A DNA stretch of 64,000 bases from Desulfobacca acetoxidans DSM 11109 (lineage in GTDB: Bacteria; Desulfobacterota; Desulfobaccia; Desulfobaccales; Desulfobaccaceae): contig NC_015388.1 of assembly GCF_000195295.1 (NCBI RefSeq), positions 1,798,001 through 1,862,000 on the forward strand, read 5' to 3'. Made by a program: the position numbers and the translations under genes. Below the pieces are notes generated by a model. The model had not been told where the DNA came from. It was given only the letters and a program-made list of their open reading frames with translations, and made no database searches. Shown piece by piece: positions 16,282 to 24,993 of the stretch. The stretch's first letter is position 1; each line of letters begins with the position of its first letter.

Positions 16282-17235
16282 ATGCAATTGCGGTTTCGTT
16301 TGAGTTTTACGGTATTGCTTGGATGTCTGATGTTGTTGGTCGGAGCAATCTCCGCTCATTCCGGTTCCATCAAGCCTGGGACTTTTTATGTCGTAGGCGT
16401 CGGTCCCGCCGGTCCGGAGCATACCACGCTGCGGGCCTTGGAAGTCATCAAGGGGGTGGACTACATCCTCTGCGAAGATAAGATGGTGGAGCGGTTTAAG
16501 CCTTACGTGAAAGATAAGCCTGTTCTGGCCGACCCCTGGAAGGGCATGTGGGATTATAAGGGCAAGCCTTGGGAAGAACTTCCCAAGATGAAGCTAGAAG
16601 AAAAACGGGCCTTTCAGGAAGAGCGGATCAGAATCCGGGAGGAGATTGTCCGCCAGATAAAGGAGAAATTAGCTCAAGGTAAAACCGTGGCCCTGCTGGA
16701 CAGCGGCGATCCCTGCCTCTTCGGGCCATCCCATTGGTTTAGTGAAGGTTTTGAGCCGCAACAGGTAGAGATCATTCCGGGAGTGGGGGCCTTTACGGCG
16801 GCCATGGCGGCCCTGAAAAAATCCAGCATTCCGGCCTACGACACGCGTTTTGTGATGCAGACCTCGCCGTATTTTTTCACCGGCAGCGGCAAGGAAATGC
16901 TCGGCGAACTGGCCAAGTATCCGATTAGCATGGTGTTTTATATGGGCATCAGGGAGCTTCCCAATCTCGTGCCGCTGCTGCGGCAATCCCATCCCGGAGA
17001 TCTGCCCATCGCCGTAGTCTATAATGCCGGCTATCCCGATAAAGAGAAGGTGGTCAAGGGCACCCTCGATACTATCCTGGAGCAGGTGGCCGGTGAAAAG
17101 GAAAAATGGATGGGACTGATCATCGTGGGACGCTGCCTGGAGGGCAAACCTTACCGCACCCGGGTGGAGAACCTGGTGGGCTATCAGGATGTCAAGAAGT
17201 CCAAACAGTCTGACAGCACGGTGCCAAAACCATAA
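16282..17235 (+). CDS. Tetrapyrrole methylase-fold protein with N-terminal signal peptide
   Basis: A 317-residue protein. Residues 1-27 look like a Sec signal peptide (RFRLSFTVLLGCLMLLVGAI, then SAHS). The rest matches the SAM-dependent tetrapyrrole (precorrin/siroheme) methylase fold: the glycine-rich start VVGVGPAGPEHTTLRALEVI, the motif LLDSGDPCLFGPSHW, and IIPGVGAFTAAMAALKK. Normal enzymes of this fold (CobA, CobM/CbiF, CobI) are cytoplasmic and have no signal peptide. An insert with many Lys and Glu (about residues 85-125) is also unusual. It lies 26 bp after the TonB receptor, so it is probably cotranscribed. Because SAM is not expected in the periplasm, it may bind rather than methylate a tetrapyrrole, or be a cytoplasmic-membrane-anchored form. 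Confidence 0.8.
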   Translation: MQLRFRLSFTVLLGCLMLLVGAISAHSGSIKPGTFYVVGVGPAGPEHTTLRALEVIKGVDYILCEDKMVERFKPYVKDKPVLADPWKGMWDYKGKPWEELPKMKLEEKRAFQEERIRIREEIVRQIKEKLAQGKTVALLDSGDPCLFGPSHWFSEGFEPQQVEIIPGVGAFTAAMAALKKSSIPAYDTRFVMQTSPYFFTGSGKEMLGELAKYPISMVFYMGIRELPNLVPLLRQSHPGDLPIAVVYNAGYPDKEKVVKGTLDTILEQVAGEKEKWMGLIIVGRCLEGKPYRTRVENLVGYQDVKKSKQSDSTVPKP

Positions 17236-17402
17236 TCTTTGCGGTGAAGAGCAAGTAAAGGGGAACGCTGGGGGGGACGGGGTTTAGCCTCTCCGGCGTT
17301 TGCATTCTGCTTGCCAGGGCTTTGTTTTATCGATAGTATAGGCTAAAATCGGTTCAACGGTGTTCCGTCCGGATAGAGGTTTTTCTCTCCGGCGTTACCT
17401 GA

Positions 17403-17546
17403 GCGGAAGCCGCTGCCGGTCGCATCGCAGCCAGATATGGAGATGTTCCGGTGTATTTTATCGGCCGTAAAGAGTTTATGGCCAATACACGCGCCTTGGG
17501 AAGAAAGAGGGATTTGGCAGACTTAGAAGCTCCCGGTAAGGAATGA
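17403..17546 (+). pseudogene. Remnant resembling the C terminus of a nucleotidyltransferase-like protein
   Basis: A 47-codon frame bounded by a stop at 17400 and ending in TGA at 17544-17546, with no start codon. Its text (GDVPVYFIGRKEFMANTRAL, then GRKRDLADLEAPG) resembles the end of AbiEii/DUF6036-type nucleotidyltransferases, where a line like VPVISREDLIxNKRAxGRxKDLADLEAL is typical. If right, it is a fossil of a toxin or nucleotidyltransferase gene. Judged from memory of the family only. Confidence 0.35.
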
Positions 17547-17616
17547 GTTGCTCCTGACTCTCCGGGGCTCTGTCCTGGGAGCCGGCAACGATCATGCTGC
17601 TGTATCATGTCTATGT

Positions 17617-17678
17617 GAAAACAGTGGGCAGTGAGCAGAAAATGCATTATTGTGAGCAGCTTCTACGGTTCTGTTTTC
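17617..17678. repeat. MITE-like repeat, copy 2
   Basis: A 62-bp unit with perfect terminal inverted repeats GAAAACAG/CTGTTTTC. The interior ATTATTGTGAGCAGC and the right flank TTCGTTGTGATCACCGGAAC are shared with the other copies. Confidence 0.75.
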
Positions 17679-17735
17679 ATATTTCGTTGTGATCACCGGA
17701 ACCTGACAATTTATGTGAAAGGATGCCTCGAGCTC

Positions 17736-18206
17736 ATGCTGATGATCGACATCCCTGGTTTTAAAGTTCTTGAGTTGGCGCATCTGGTCTTGGATTATAA
17801 CGGTACCGTGGCGGTAGACGGCAGGCTGGTACCAGGTGTGGCTGAGCGTTTGGAGACGCTGGCGCAAGATCTTCAGATCCACGTTATTACTGCTGATACC
17901 TTTGGGATTGTGCGGCAGCAGATGGCGCACCTGCCCTGCCAGGTATCGATTTTGGGGAAAGAGTCCCAGGCCGAGGCCAAACTCCGCTATGTGCAACAGC
18001 TTGGGGCGGGCCAGACGGTCGCCATGGGGAACGGCCGCAATGACCGCCTCATGCTGCAGGCGGCCGGTTTGGGAGTAGCAATCATGTTGGCAGAGGGCGC
18101 CTCCGGGGAGGCAATTCGGGCCGCTGATGTCATGGTCCGGTCTATTACCGACGCCCTGGACCTGTTGCTCAATCCCTTGCGTTTGACTGCCACTTTGAGA
18201 TCCTAG
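17736..18206 (+). CDS. HAD-superfamily hydrolase, soluble P-type ATPase-like
   Basis: About 156 residues from ATG 17736 (ATG 17742 is an alternative); an upstream open frame runs into the repeat and is not used. Motif I is LDYNGTVAVDG, with the nucleophile Asp followed by Asn at the +2 position where most HAD phosphatases have Asp. Motif II is VITAD, and motif IV with its Asp is AMGNGRNDRLML. The DxN-GT form is typical of P-type ATPases and of the small soluble P-type ATPase-like proteins. It is a cytoplasmic phosphohydrolase of unknown substrate. It is on the strand of the preceding receptor/methylase genes but 500 bp away, so cotranscription is unlikely. Confidence 0.8.
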   Translation: MLMIDIPGFKVLELAHLVLDYNGTVAVDGRLVPGVAERLETLAQDLQIHVITADTFGIVRQQMAHLPCQVSILGKESQAEAKLRYVQQLGAGQTVAMGNGRNDRLMLQAAGLGVAIMLAEGASGEAIRAADVMVRSITDALDLLLNPLRLTATLRS

Positions 18207-18230
18207 CGATTAAGATGAGGGGGATCTAAA

Positions 18231-20759
18231 TTAATCAATGATCTTGCCGGTTATGTGTTCCCGTACGAAATCATTGATATACCAGTCGACGATGCCGTCG
18301 GAAAAGAGCACCATATCCAGTTGTTTGGTATAACTGGTTAATTTTCCCATGATGACCAGGCGCTGGAGCATTTGCGCCCGGGGGTATTTGGCCAGTCTGG
18401 CTTCGATGATGTCGCCTTTACGTTTGTACTGCAGGTGGAGGTGATCGATGATGGTTTCGATGAGGCGGGCCCGGCGCTCCCGGCGTTCGGGGGTCGAACC
18501 GCCCCCATGGAAATGAAAGGTCAGATAGTTGTCGTTGATCTGATCGCTGACGTAGGCCTCTACGCTGGAGAAATGGTAGCCCAGGTGGATGCTGAAGTTC
18601 ATATAATTGTCCGAGACCAAGGCATAACTCTGATCCCGATAGGGTGTCTCGCCCTCAGCCAATTCCTCTTCGGTTTTGACGAAAATCGAACTGAGGCTGG
18701 TAGTGCTGGTGGGTTTGCCCTGGGGCCAACGCATAGCCCTTACCCCTTCCCAGAAGGCCTTGAAGGGGATCGAAGTGATATCTTTTGGCCTAACTCGCCG
18801 CCCTCCCGCTGACTTCAGGCCGCCGCCCATATCAAGCATTCTGATCTTAAAGGGCAGATCGGACTCCAGGTCACAGGCTTCTCCTTCATTTTTATCAAAG
18901 CCCTCACGCAGGTTAAACATATCCCGCATGGAATATTCATGGGCAAAGCGGACGATGTCATGAATGGTCTGGCAATAGGCCGGGGCAAAAGTCGGGTCCT
19001 GGGGATTGACCAGATTCAGGGGGGCAACCTTTTTGGCTATCGCCTTTAAGGTTTGAAAGACGGGGGTTTCGGTCAACTCGTCGTCATCTGCCGGCATCGG
19101 CGTGAGCAGTTCCTCAACCCTGCCTGCATAGACATTTTTATAGTTGGCATCAACGGTCACCACCTGTCCGGGTGAGAGCACCTGCGTAGCGTTGCCGGTA
19201 TTAAGGATGGCAGGGACTCTAAATTCCCGGGCTAACAGGGCCATATGGCCGGTAGGGCTGCCGCCGTCGGTGATGATGGCTGCGGTCTGATGCATCACCG
19301 TGACGAACTTTGGTGAAGAGTGGCGGGCTACCAACACGCCGCCGTTAGGAAAATTTTTCAGGTCTTGGTCTTGACGGACGATGACAACCGGTCCGGCGCC
19401 TACCCCCCGGCTTGCCACTACTCCGCCGTCCAGCAGGACGTGATAATCGGTTAATGTCCTGGGTCTAACACTTACCTGCTTTTTGGCAGCCACCCGCAGC
19501 CGACGGGACTGCAGGAGCCATAACCGGTCTTGGCTATCCAGGGCCCATTCCACGTCTTGGGGTTTTTGGAAGTGTTGTTCCAGTACTGCCGCCCATTTCG
19601 CCATGGTCTGAAGATGGTTGTGGGATAGACAGGCGGTCTCAACGATATCGGGCGGCGTTGGGACCTCCGCCACACCGCCCTCGGATTGGCAGACCAACAT
19701 TACCGGTTTGGCAGGAATGGACTGCTCCAGGATAGCTCCGGGCGGGTCGTAGGCTATCAGATAATAGTCGGGATTTACCCGACCAGCCACAGCGTATTTT
19801 CCCAGTCCCCAGACGGCGTTAATCAAGATCCCGTCCGGTTCCCCCGGATCGGGTCGGCGGGTGAAGAGAACCCCGCTGGCCTTGGAGCAGATGATGGGCA
19901 TTACCACCACGCCCATGGACATTTCCTCTTCTTTAAATCCCTTGTTTTTATAATAAAACAATGCTCGGGCAGTGAAGAGGCTGGCTATAATCGCTTTATA
20001 GCGGGCGATCAAATCTTCGGGTTTGACGTTCAGGTAGGTAGCATATTGCCCGGCGAAAGTAAACGCCAGGTCTTCCCCGACGGCGCTGGACCGCACCGCC
20101 AGCCGAGGGTGCCCGCCTTCCTGCCGGGCCAGTCGATCATAGGCGACTTGGATGGCTTCAGCCAAGGGCGGCGGCATCTCAGCCTGACGGATCATTTTTT
20201 TCAGCTCTTCGCTCACCCGGCCCAGGGTGTCCAGATCAGCCATACTCCATTGGCTAAGCATTTCGGTGATCCGTTCGGCAAGGTGATTATGATCCAGGAA
20301 TGCTTTATAAGCAGACGTTGTGATGGCAAAGCCGTTAGGAACCGGAAGTTTCAGGCGATTTTTGACCTGGGCTAGGTTGGCGTTTTTGCCACCGCCGATT
20401 TCTACCGCTTCCTGCGGCAATTCCTCGAAAAACATGACAAAAGGGGCGGGTGGAATTTCACGCCGCCGGTTCAGGATGTCTTCCACCTCGGCAACGATGC
20501 GCTGCCGGGCCTCTTCCAGTTCCAGGTAGCGGTTGTTGCCCAAACCATTGAGGGCCGCCACCATCTCCCCCGTCTGTTCTGCCAGGCGGCTGCAGAGCGA
20601 GCGGATATACTGCAGATCGAAGAGGAAGTCACCGGAAAGCTTCTCTCCCAGATCGCTCATGAGATAGAGCACCTGGTTATTGGCCGCCAATAGACGCTGG
20701 AAATGGGAGTATCTGGCAGCCAGCGTCAACTCAGTCTGGGATTGAGAAGGATTCCCCAT
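18231..20759 (-). CDS. PEP synthase/PPDK-like protein with unusual C-terminal domain
   Basis: 842 residues from ATG 20759, which has GGAG 8 bases upstream; an in-frame ATG at 20825 lacks such a site. Residues about 110-450 are the ATP-grasp nucleotide-binding domain of pyruvate,phosphate dikinase/PEP synthase (IGGGKNANLAQV, LAVRSSAVGEDLAFTFAGQYATYLN, DVEWALD). Next comes the swivelling phosphohistidine domain, with GGSPTGHMALLAREF holding the His. The final 270 residues do not look like the PEP/pyruvate-binding TIM barrel of the classical enzymes. So ATP-dependent phosphorylation of the swivel His is likely, but the acceptor is unknown. It may be a phosphotransfer or regulatory relative. Confidence 0.8.
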   Translation of the reverse strand: MGNPSQSQTELTLAARYSHFQRLLAANNQVLYLMSDLGEKLSGDFLFDLQYIRSLCSRLAEQTGEMVAALNGLGNNRYLELEEARQRIVAEVEDILNRRREIPPAPFVMFFEELPQEAVEIGGGKNANLAQVKNRLKLPVPNGFAITTSAYKAFLDHNHLAERITEMLSQWSMADLDTLGRVSEELKKMIRQAEMPPPLAEAIQVAYDRLARQEGGHPRLAVRSSAVGEDLAFTFAGQYATYLNVKPEDLIARYKAIIASLFTARALFYYKNKGFKEEEMSMGVVVMPIICSKASGVLFTRRPDPGEPDGILINAVWGLGKYAVAGRVNPDYYLIAYDPPGAILEQSIPAKPVMLVCQSEGGVAEVPTPPDIVETACLSHNHLQTMAKWAAVLEQHFQKPQDVEWALDSQDRLWLLQSRRLRVAAKKQVSVRPRTLTDYHVLLDGGVVASRGVGAGPVVIVRQDQDLKNFPNGGVLVARHSSPKFVTVMHQTAAIITDGGSPTGHMALLAREFRVPAILNTGNATQVLSPGQVVTVDANYKNVYAGRVEELLTPMPADDDELTETPVFQTLKAIAKKVAPLNLVNPQDPTFAPAYCQTIHDIVRFAHEYSMRDMFNLREGFDKNEGEACDLESDLPFKIRMLDMGGGLKSAGGRRVRPKDITSIPFKAFWEGVRAMRWPQGKPTSTTSLSSIFVKTEEELAEGETPYRDQSYALVSDNYMNFSIHLGYHFSSVEAYVSDQINDNYLTFHFHGGGSTPERRERRARLIETIIDHLHLQYKRKGDIIEARLAKYPRAQMLQRLVIMGKLTSYTKQLDMVLFSDGIVDWYINDFVREHITGKIID

Positions 20760-21410
20760 GATTTGTCTCCACGCCGAGGTTATCTTAGTCTTAACATTAA
20801 AAAGTTTGGGGAGTATCAATTGCAAGGGTTCCGTAGATGACAGGATTTTTCTTTAATTATAAGAAAACAGTGGGCAGTGAGCGGTGAGCAGAAAAAGTAT
20901 TATTATGAGCAGCTGCCACGGTTCTGTTTTCATGCTTCGTTGTGATCAGCAGAATATAACAATTTATATCATATTAAAAACCACTGCCCAAGCTGCTATC
21001 ATCCGGTTGGCATTCCAAACTTCTCCAGACATACTCATCCGGCTCGGAACGATTAACTTGCTCCGACCTGCTTAATTCAGTAGAATGAAAATCTCTGGCG
21101 AAATTGCTGTTTTTTCTCATCCTGAATGCCGTGGGAGATATTAACACAATAATAACATTAGATTATTCGCTACGCTCAGAATGCCAAAAAAGGAGAAAGT
21201 TGATTTTGCCCGCGCTGTTTTTACTTTATATCTCATCCCATTTTAATCTTGAAACCAAAAACTTGACACTTAGTAGCACCTCAGTTGCTTGGGGCAGGCG
21301 GGCAGCAGGTTGAAACGCCAAGAAATGTTGACCAAACTAAAGCAGTGGCAGGTGTGGCAAGCGATGCTAAACAGCATCAATCTTCCCCTTAACGTGAGGA
21401 GAGAAACCTT
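20760..21410. other. Intergenic region with a MITE-like repeat
   Basis: Between divergent genes. It contains the MITE-like copy at 20863-20931. The rest (20940-21400) has short open frames without recognisable features; the ribosome site AGGAGAG before 21411 belongs to prmA. Confidence 0.5.
20863..20931. repeat. MITE-like repeat, copy 3
   Basis: A 69-bp unit with perfect GAAAACAG/CTGTTTTC ends. The slightly longer interior (GCAGTGAGCGGTGAGCAG) looks like a small internal duplication relative to the 62-bp copies. The right flank ATGCTTCGTTGTGATCA is shared with the others. Confidence 0.75.
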
Positions 21411-22238
21411 TTGGCTGAATGTCCCTATCAGAAGCTCTTTATCTACGAGATAGAGGGCGAACTTATCCTGCCACCGGACCTGGCGGACAGGAAATTTTTA
21501 GGCTGCTGGCGGGAAGGAGACTGTTCCTACCTCTTTTTCACCCTCAAGAGGGAAAGGGAAGTCAAGGCACTATTGGGAGAGGAGCAGATCCAGCGTTATC
21601 TTTCGGAGACAATTATTGATTATAAGGATTGGGAGGCCGGACAGCCTCTTACTCCCATACGCCTGGCCGGTTTTTATCTCTGCCCCTTTTGGGAGGAGCC
21701 GCATCCGCAGCCAGAAGAACAGCTTATCCGATTAGACCCCGGTGTGGCTTTCGGTTCCGGTTTTCATCCCACTACCCAGATGTGCCTCCGATTAATCAGC
21801 CGCCTCTACCACACCACCACGTTGCCCACGGTCCTGGACCTGGGGACCGGCACTGGCATCCTCTCCCTTGCCTGTCTGGCCATGGGGGCAAAACGTATCC
21901 TAGCGGTGGACAACCATACTTTAGCCATCGCTACGGCACAGAAAAACGCGGTATATAACCGGGCTGAAAACCATATCACGTTTGTCTGCGGCGATGTCTT
22001 GGATTACCTGGCCACGCCCGCGGACCTGGTCCTGGCAAACATTTTTTTTAGCGTCCTGAGCAGTATGTTGGATCAGGAAGTTTTTTTTAATAAACCCTGG
22101 TATATCTTCTCCGGTCTGATAGGGACTGAAGTTAACAAGTTTATTACCCGGATGCAACGTCTGCCTCTTGAGGTGGTACAGGTGCTGGATGATAATCTGT
22201 GGTTTGCCATCCTGGCTCGTAATACCGCGAGCACTTGA
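21411..22238 (+). CDS. prmA: Ribosomal protein L11 methyltransferase
   Basis: A 275-residue SAM-dependent methyltransferase that modifies L11. The C-terminal Rossmann domain has motif I LDLGTGTGILSLACLAMG, the acidic residue in LAVDNHTLA, and the LANIF motif that replaces NPPY in PrmA. The substrate-recognition part has DPGVAFGSGFHPTTQMCL, highly typical of PrmA. The start is TTG at 21411 with AGGAGAG seven bases upstream. The next gene (ogt) follows 34 bp downstream on the same strand. Confidence 0.88.
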   Translation: MAECPYQKLFIYEIEGELILPPDLADRKFLGCWREGDCSYLFFTLKREREVKALLGEEQIQRYLSETIIDYKDWEAGQPLTPIRLAGFYLCPFWEEPHPQPEEQLIRLDPGVAFGSGFHPTTQMCLRLISRLYHTTTLPTVLDLGTGTGILSLACLAMGAKRILAVDNHTLAIATAQKNAVYNRAENHITFVCGDVLDYLATPADLVLANIFFSVLSSMLDQEVFFNKPWYIFSGLIGTEVNKFITRMQRLPLEVVQVLDDNLWFAILARNTAST

Positions 22239-22272
22239 TGAATAGAACGTCGATCTTGGCATCTGTCCGATT

Positions 22273-22875
22273 TTGGTTGATATCGGGATGAGGCGAGTTC
22301 GCTCACATTTTGACCGCGGGGAAGTCTCCGACATCTGGGGGGAAATGCTCCAGACCCCACTGTGCCCGCTATGGCTGTATTTTTCCCGTTCAGGTTTGCG
22401 GGCGGTGTATTTCAATCATCCCGGCCAGCAGCTTGGGCCGCAGTGGCCGGTGCGAGTCCGGCCAACGGAAGCGAAATTGATGGCAGATCTGCATCGCTGG
22501 CGATGGGAGACGGTTACGGCGCTGGGGGCCTATTTTGATGGTCGAATACCAGACTTCGGCCGACTCACCCTGGACATGAGAGGAACGGCTTTTCAAGTTC
22601 GCGTCTGGCAGGCTTTGCGGCAGACGCCTTTCGGAGGTCTTACCTCCTACCAGAAATTGGCCCAATGCATAGGTATGCCTGGCGGTGCCCGCGCCGTTGG
22701 GGGAGCCTTGAGGGTCAATCCCCTGCCCATCATCATCCCCTGTCATCGGGTGCTGACCGCCAACGGCGGCTTGGGCGGTTTCAGCGCCGGTCTCAATTAT
22801 AAACGCTATCTTCTGTCGCACGAACGGCTGGTCCTGGACGGCAACCCTCTGCCGCCATACGTTTCTGATTGCTAG
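22273..22875 (+). CDS. ogt: Methylated-DNA-protein cysteine methyltransferase
   Basis: About 200 residues. The active site is IIIPCHRVL, in which the Cys takes the methyl group from O6-methylguanine; the helix-turn-helix is QTPFGGLTSYQKLAQCIGMP, with the arginine finger region GGARAVGGALRVNPL. The N-terminal domain is the divergent RNase H-like fold of Ogt. The start may be TTG 22273 or ATG 22288. It probably shares a transcript with prmA. Confidence 0.88.
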   Translation: MVDIGMRRVRSHFDRGEVSDIWGEMLQTPLCPLWLYFSRSGLRAVYFNHPGQQLGPQWPVRVRPTEAKLMADLHRWRWETVTALGAYFDGRIPDFGRLTLDMRGTAFQVRVWQALRQTPFGGLTSYQKLAQCIGMPGGARAVGGALRVNPLPIIIPCHRVLTANGGLGGFSAGLNYKRYLLSHERLVLDGNPLPPYVSDC

Positions 22876-23278
22876 ACCTTCATCTCTGGAACGTGTCCGG
22901 CAGGCAGCGATTCTCTGATCAGTTCGAAGTTTTCTGAGCGGTAATTACCATGATCTACCGGTCATTCGCGAACCACGAAAGAGTGTGTCGGAGAATTTCA
23001 GAAGGCGGGATGCGCTTCGCTTTTCCGTCCTAGGGCACCACAGTATCGACAGGCCCGTCGGTAGGGGCGAGTCTTGTATCTGTCAAGAACAACTCGATAT
23101 TCGGAGCTCTATGTTCTTGGTAACTACCAAAAAATGGAAACCGGAAGCCAGAAACGTTGTTTTTCAACCAACCCGACAGACAATCAGGTCAAACGTGTCT
23201 GGCCCGGAAGGGGGCGCTTGCGGTTTTTGACTGAAGGGATAGAATGATTCTATCTCGAAATGGTAACAGGGGGCATAC
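22876..23278. other. Intergenic region with a dispersed repeat
   Basis: Contains the repeat at about 22987-23096, related to 25704-25811. The remainder has no gene that can be supported; ispG starts at the end of the stretch with only a weak ribosome site. Confidence 0.45.
22987..23096. repeat. Dispersed repeat with GGAGAATTT motif, copy A
   Basis: GTCGGAGAATTTCAGAAGGC, then GGGATGCGCTTCGCTTT and later GTAGGGGCGAGTCTTGTAT, align with 25704-25811 over about 110 bp at roughly three-quarters identity. Confidence 0.6.
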
Positions 23279-24385
23279 GTGAAATTCAAATCTAACCTGC
23301 TTAAACCCCGGCGGCCGACCAGGGCTATTTTCGTCGGTAATATCCAGATCGGCGGCGGGGTACCGGTATCGGTGCAGTCTATGACCAATACCGATACCTG
23401 TGATGTCGAAGCTACCTCAAATCAGATCCAACGCCTGGTTAATGCCGGCTGCGAGATCGTGCGCCTGGCAATTCCCAATGATGCGGCTTTAGAGGGTTTT
23501 AAAAAAATCCGGGAGGTTTGTATTGCTCCCTTGATCGCCGATATTCATTTCAATTATAAGCTGGCTCTCGGCGCCCTCGAGGCCGGAGCTGATGCCGTGC
23601 GGATTAATCCCGGTAACCTTGGCGGAGCTGAGAAGACCAGGCCGGTGGTGGAGGCCTGCCGGATGTTGGGCAAGTCCTTGCGTTTAGGGGTGAATGCCGG
23701 CTCTCTCGAGGCAGATCTGATGGAGCGCTACGGCGGTCCTACTCCTGAGGCAATGGTAGCCAGCGCCCGGCGCTGGGTGCGGCAGTTTGAGGACTGGAAC
23801 TTCGATAACTTCAAGATCTCACTGAAGGCCTCGGATGTCCTGGTGACCGTGGCGGCCTACCGACAGCTTTCCAAAGAGGTGGACTATCCCCTGCACATCG
23901 GCGTCACCGAGGCCGGGGGACTCATCGCCGGTACGGTAAAATCCGCCCTCGGGCTCGGTTGGCTGTTGTCCGAGGGTATTGGCGATACGATGCGCGTCTC
24001 ACTAACTCGGGATCCGGTCGAAGAAGTGCGGGTGGCCTATGAAATCCTCCGGGCTTTGCATATCCGGGAGCGGGGCGTGGAGATCATCTCCTGTCCCACC
24101 TGCGGCCGTTGCCAGATTGATCTCTTCAGCCTGGCCGAAGAGGCGGAAAGACGACTGGCCCCGCTGACCAAGCCTATCAAGGTGGCTATCATGGGCTGCG
24201 TTGTCAACGGTCCCGGCGAGGCCCGGGAAGCGGACGTAGGCATTGCCGGTGGCAAGGGCGTAGGCGCCCTTATCAAGAAAGGGGAGATGGTCCGGACGGT
24301 GCCGGAAGGCGAGTTGCTGCGCACCCTACTTCTTGAGGTAGCCGAACTCACGGGGGAGGCAGTGGATATGGAGGGGCTGGTTTAG
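23279..24385 (+). CDS. ispG: 4-hydroxy-3-methylbut-2-en-1-yl diphosphate synthase
   Basis: A 368-residue iron-sulfur enzyme of the MEP isoprenoid pathway, converting MEcPP to HMBPP. The TIM-barrel part starts with RPTRAIFVGNIQIGGGVPVS and contains PLIADIHFNYKLAL. The C-terminal domain binds the 4Fe-4S cluster through SCPTCGRCQIDLF and GCVVNGPGEAREAD, with a conserved Glu after the second motif. Length and motifs match bacterial IspG. The start is GTG at 23279; no ATG alternative fits the conserved N terminus better. It is a single gene with a noncoding stretch on either side. Confidence 0.95.
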   Translation: MKFKSNLLKPRRPTRAIFVGNIQIGGGVPVSVQSMTNTDTCDVEATSNQIQRLVNAGCEIVRLAIPNDAALEGFKKIREVCIAPLIADIHFNYKLALGALEAGADAVRINPGNLGGAEKTRPVVEACRMLGKSLRLGVNAGSLEADLMERYGGPTPEAMVASARRWVRQFEDWNFDNFKISLKASDVLVTVAAYRQLSKEVDYPLHIGVTEAGGLIAGTVKSALGLGWLLSEGIGDTMRVSLTRDPVEEVRVAYEILRALHIRERGVEIISCPTCGRCQIDLFSLAEEAERRLAPLTKPIKVAIMGCVVNGPGEAREADVGIAGGKGVGALIKKGEMVRTVPEGELLRTLLLEVAELTGEAVDMEGLV

Positions 24386-24564
24386 TCAAGGTTTTTTTAA
24401 AGAAAATGTGCCTGACAGCCGAATGATACTAATAAGAAAATAAGATTTCCGGTTGTTATTCAAAAATTACGTTTTGCACGGGCTAGAAGGTCTGGGCTGC
24501 CGATTCATGCCGGACAGTCATCAGGCGCTATTTGGCGTTTCCGGAATAGAGAAAGGGGCAGATA

Positions 24565-24987
24565 ATGTACCGGTTCAGTTTACTTTTCCTTATCTGCGGG
24601 TGTCTATGGGGGTGTACTTCCAATCTGGCGGTGAACAATTCGACTAATATCAGTACAGACGCCAATGGCTTCGCCGTGGGGCAGTATAGTGACAGTCGTT
24701 CCGGACAGATTAGCGCTCCTTCCAGCTTCTGGCTGGGTGGTGGAGGGGGCGGGGGAGGTGGCAGTGGCCTCGGACTCGGAACTATTATTGCCGGAGGTTC
24801 CTCCGGGCAGGTTGAAACCCAGGGGAATCCCCTTCCTTTTGCCCGGGCGGTGGCGATGATTAATTATAGTCGCCGCCTGGACACGGTATCCTGTGATGAC
24901 CTCTATGGCGGGGTTCGGGAATACAGGTTCTCCGATGCGCCGCTAAAAAAGAAGGGATATCAACCTTTTGGCCACCAGGTTGAGTAA
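24565..24987 (+). CDS. Hypothetical lipoprotein with polyglycine segment
   Basis: 140 residues. The signal peptide ends in a lipobox (CLWGC), so Cys17 would be lipidated. The mature part has an Asn/Ser-rich start, then an almost pure glycine run (nine Gly after FWL) and another Gly/Ser-rich stretch, then a charged C terminus. No family is recognised. GAGAAAGGGGCAGATA before the ATG provides a ribosome site. A second lipoprotein follows after 6 bp, so the two are probably made together. Confidence 0.6.
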   Translation: MYRFSLLFLICGCLWGCTSNLAVNNSTNISTDANGFAVGQYSDSRSGQISAPSSFWLGGGGGGGGGSGLGLGTIIAGGSSGQVETQGNPLPFARAVAMINYSRRLDTVSCDDLYGGVREYRFSDAPLKKKGYQPFGHQVE

Positions 24988-24993
24988 TGTAAG

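Larger units (their letters stand above)
17236..17735. other. Intergenic region with a gene remnant and a MITE-like repeat
   Basis: Holds a short decayed frame resembling a nucleotidyltransferase C terminus (17403-17546) and a MITE-like copy (17617-17678). The rest, 17236-17400, shows no gene. Confidence 0.5.
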
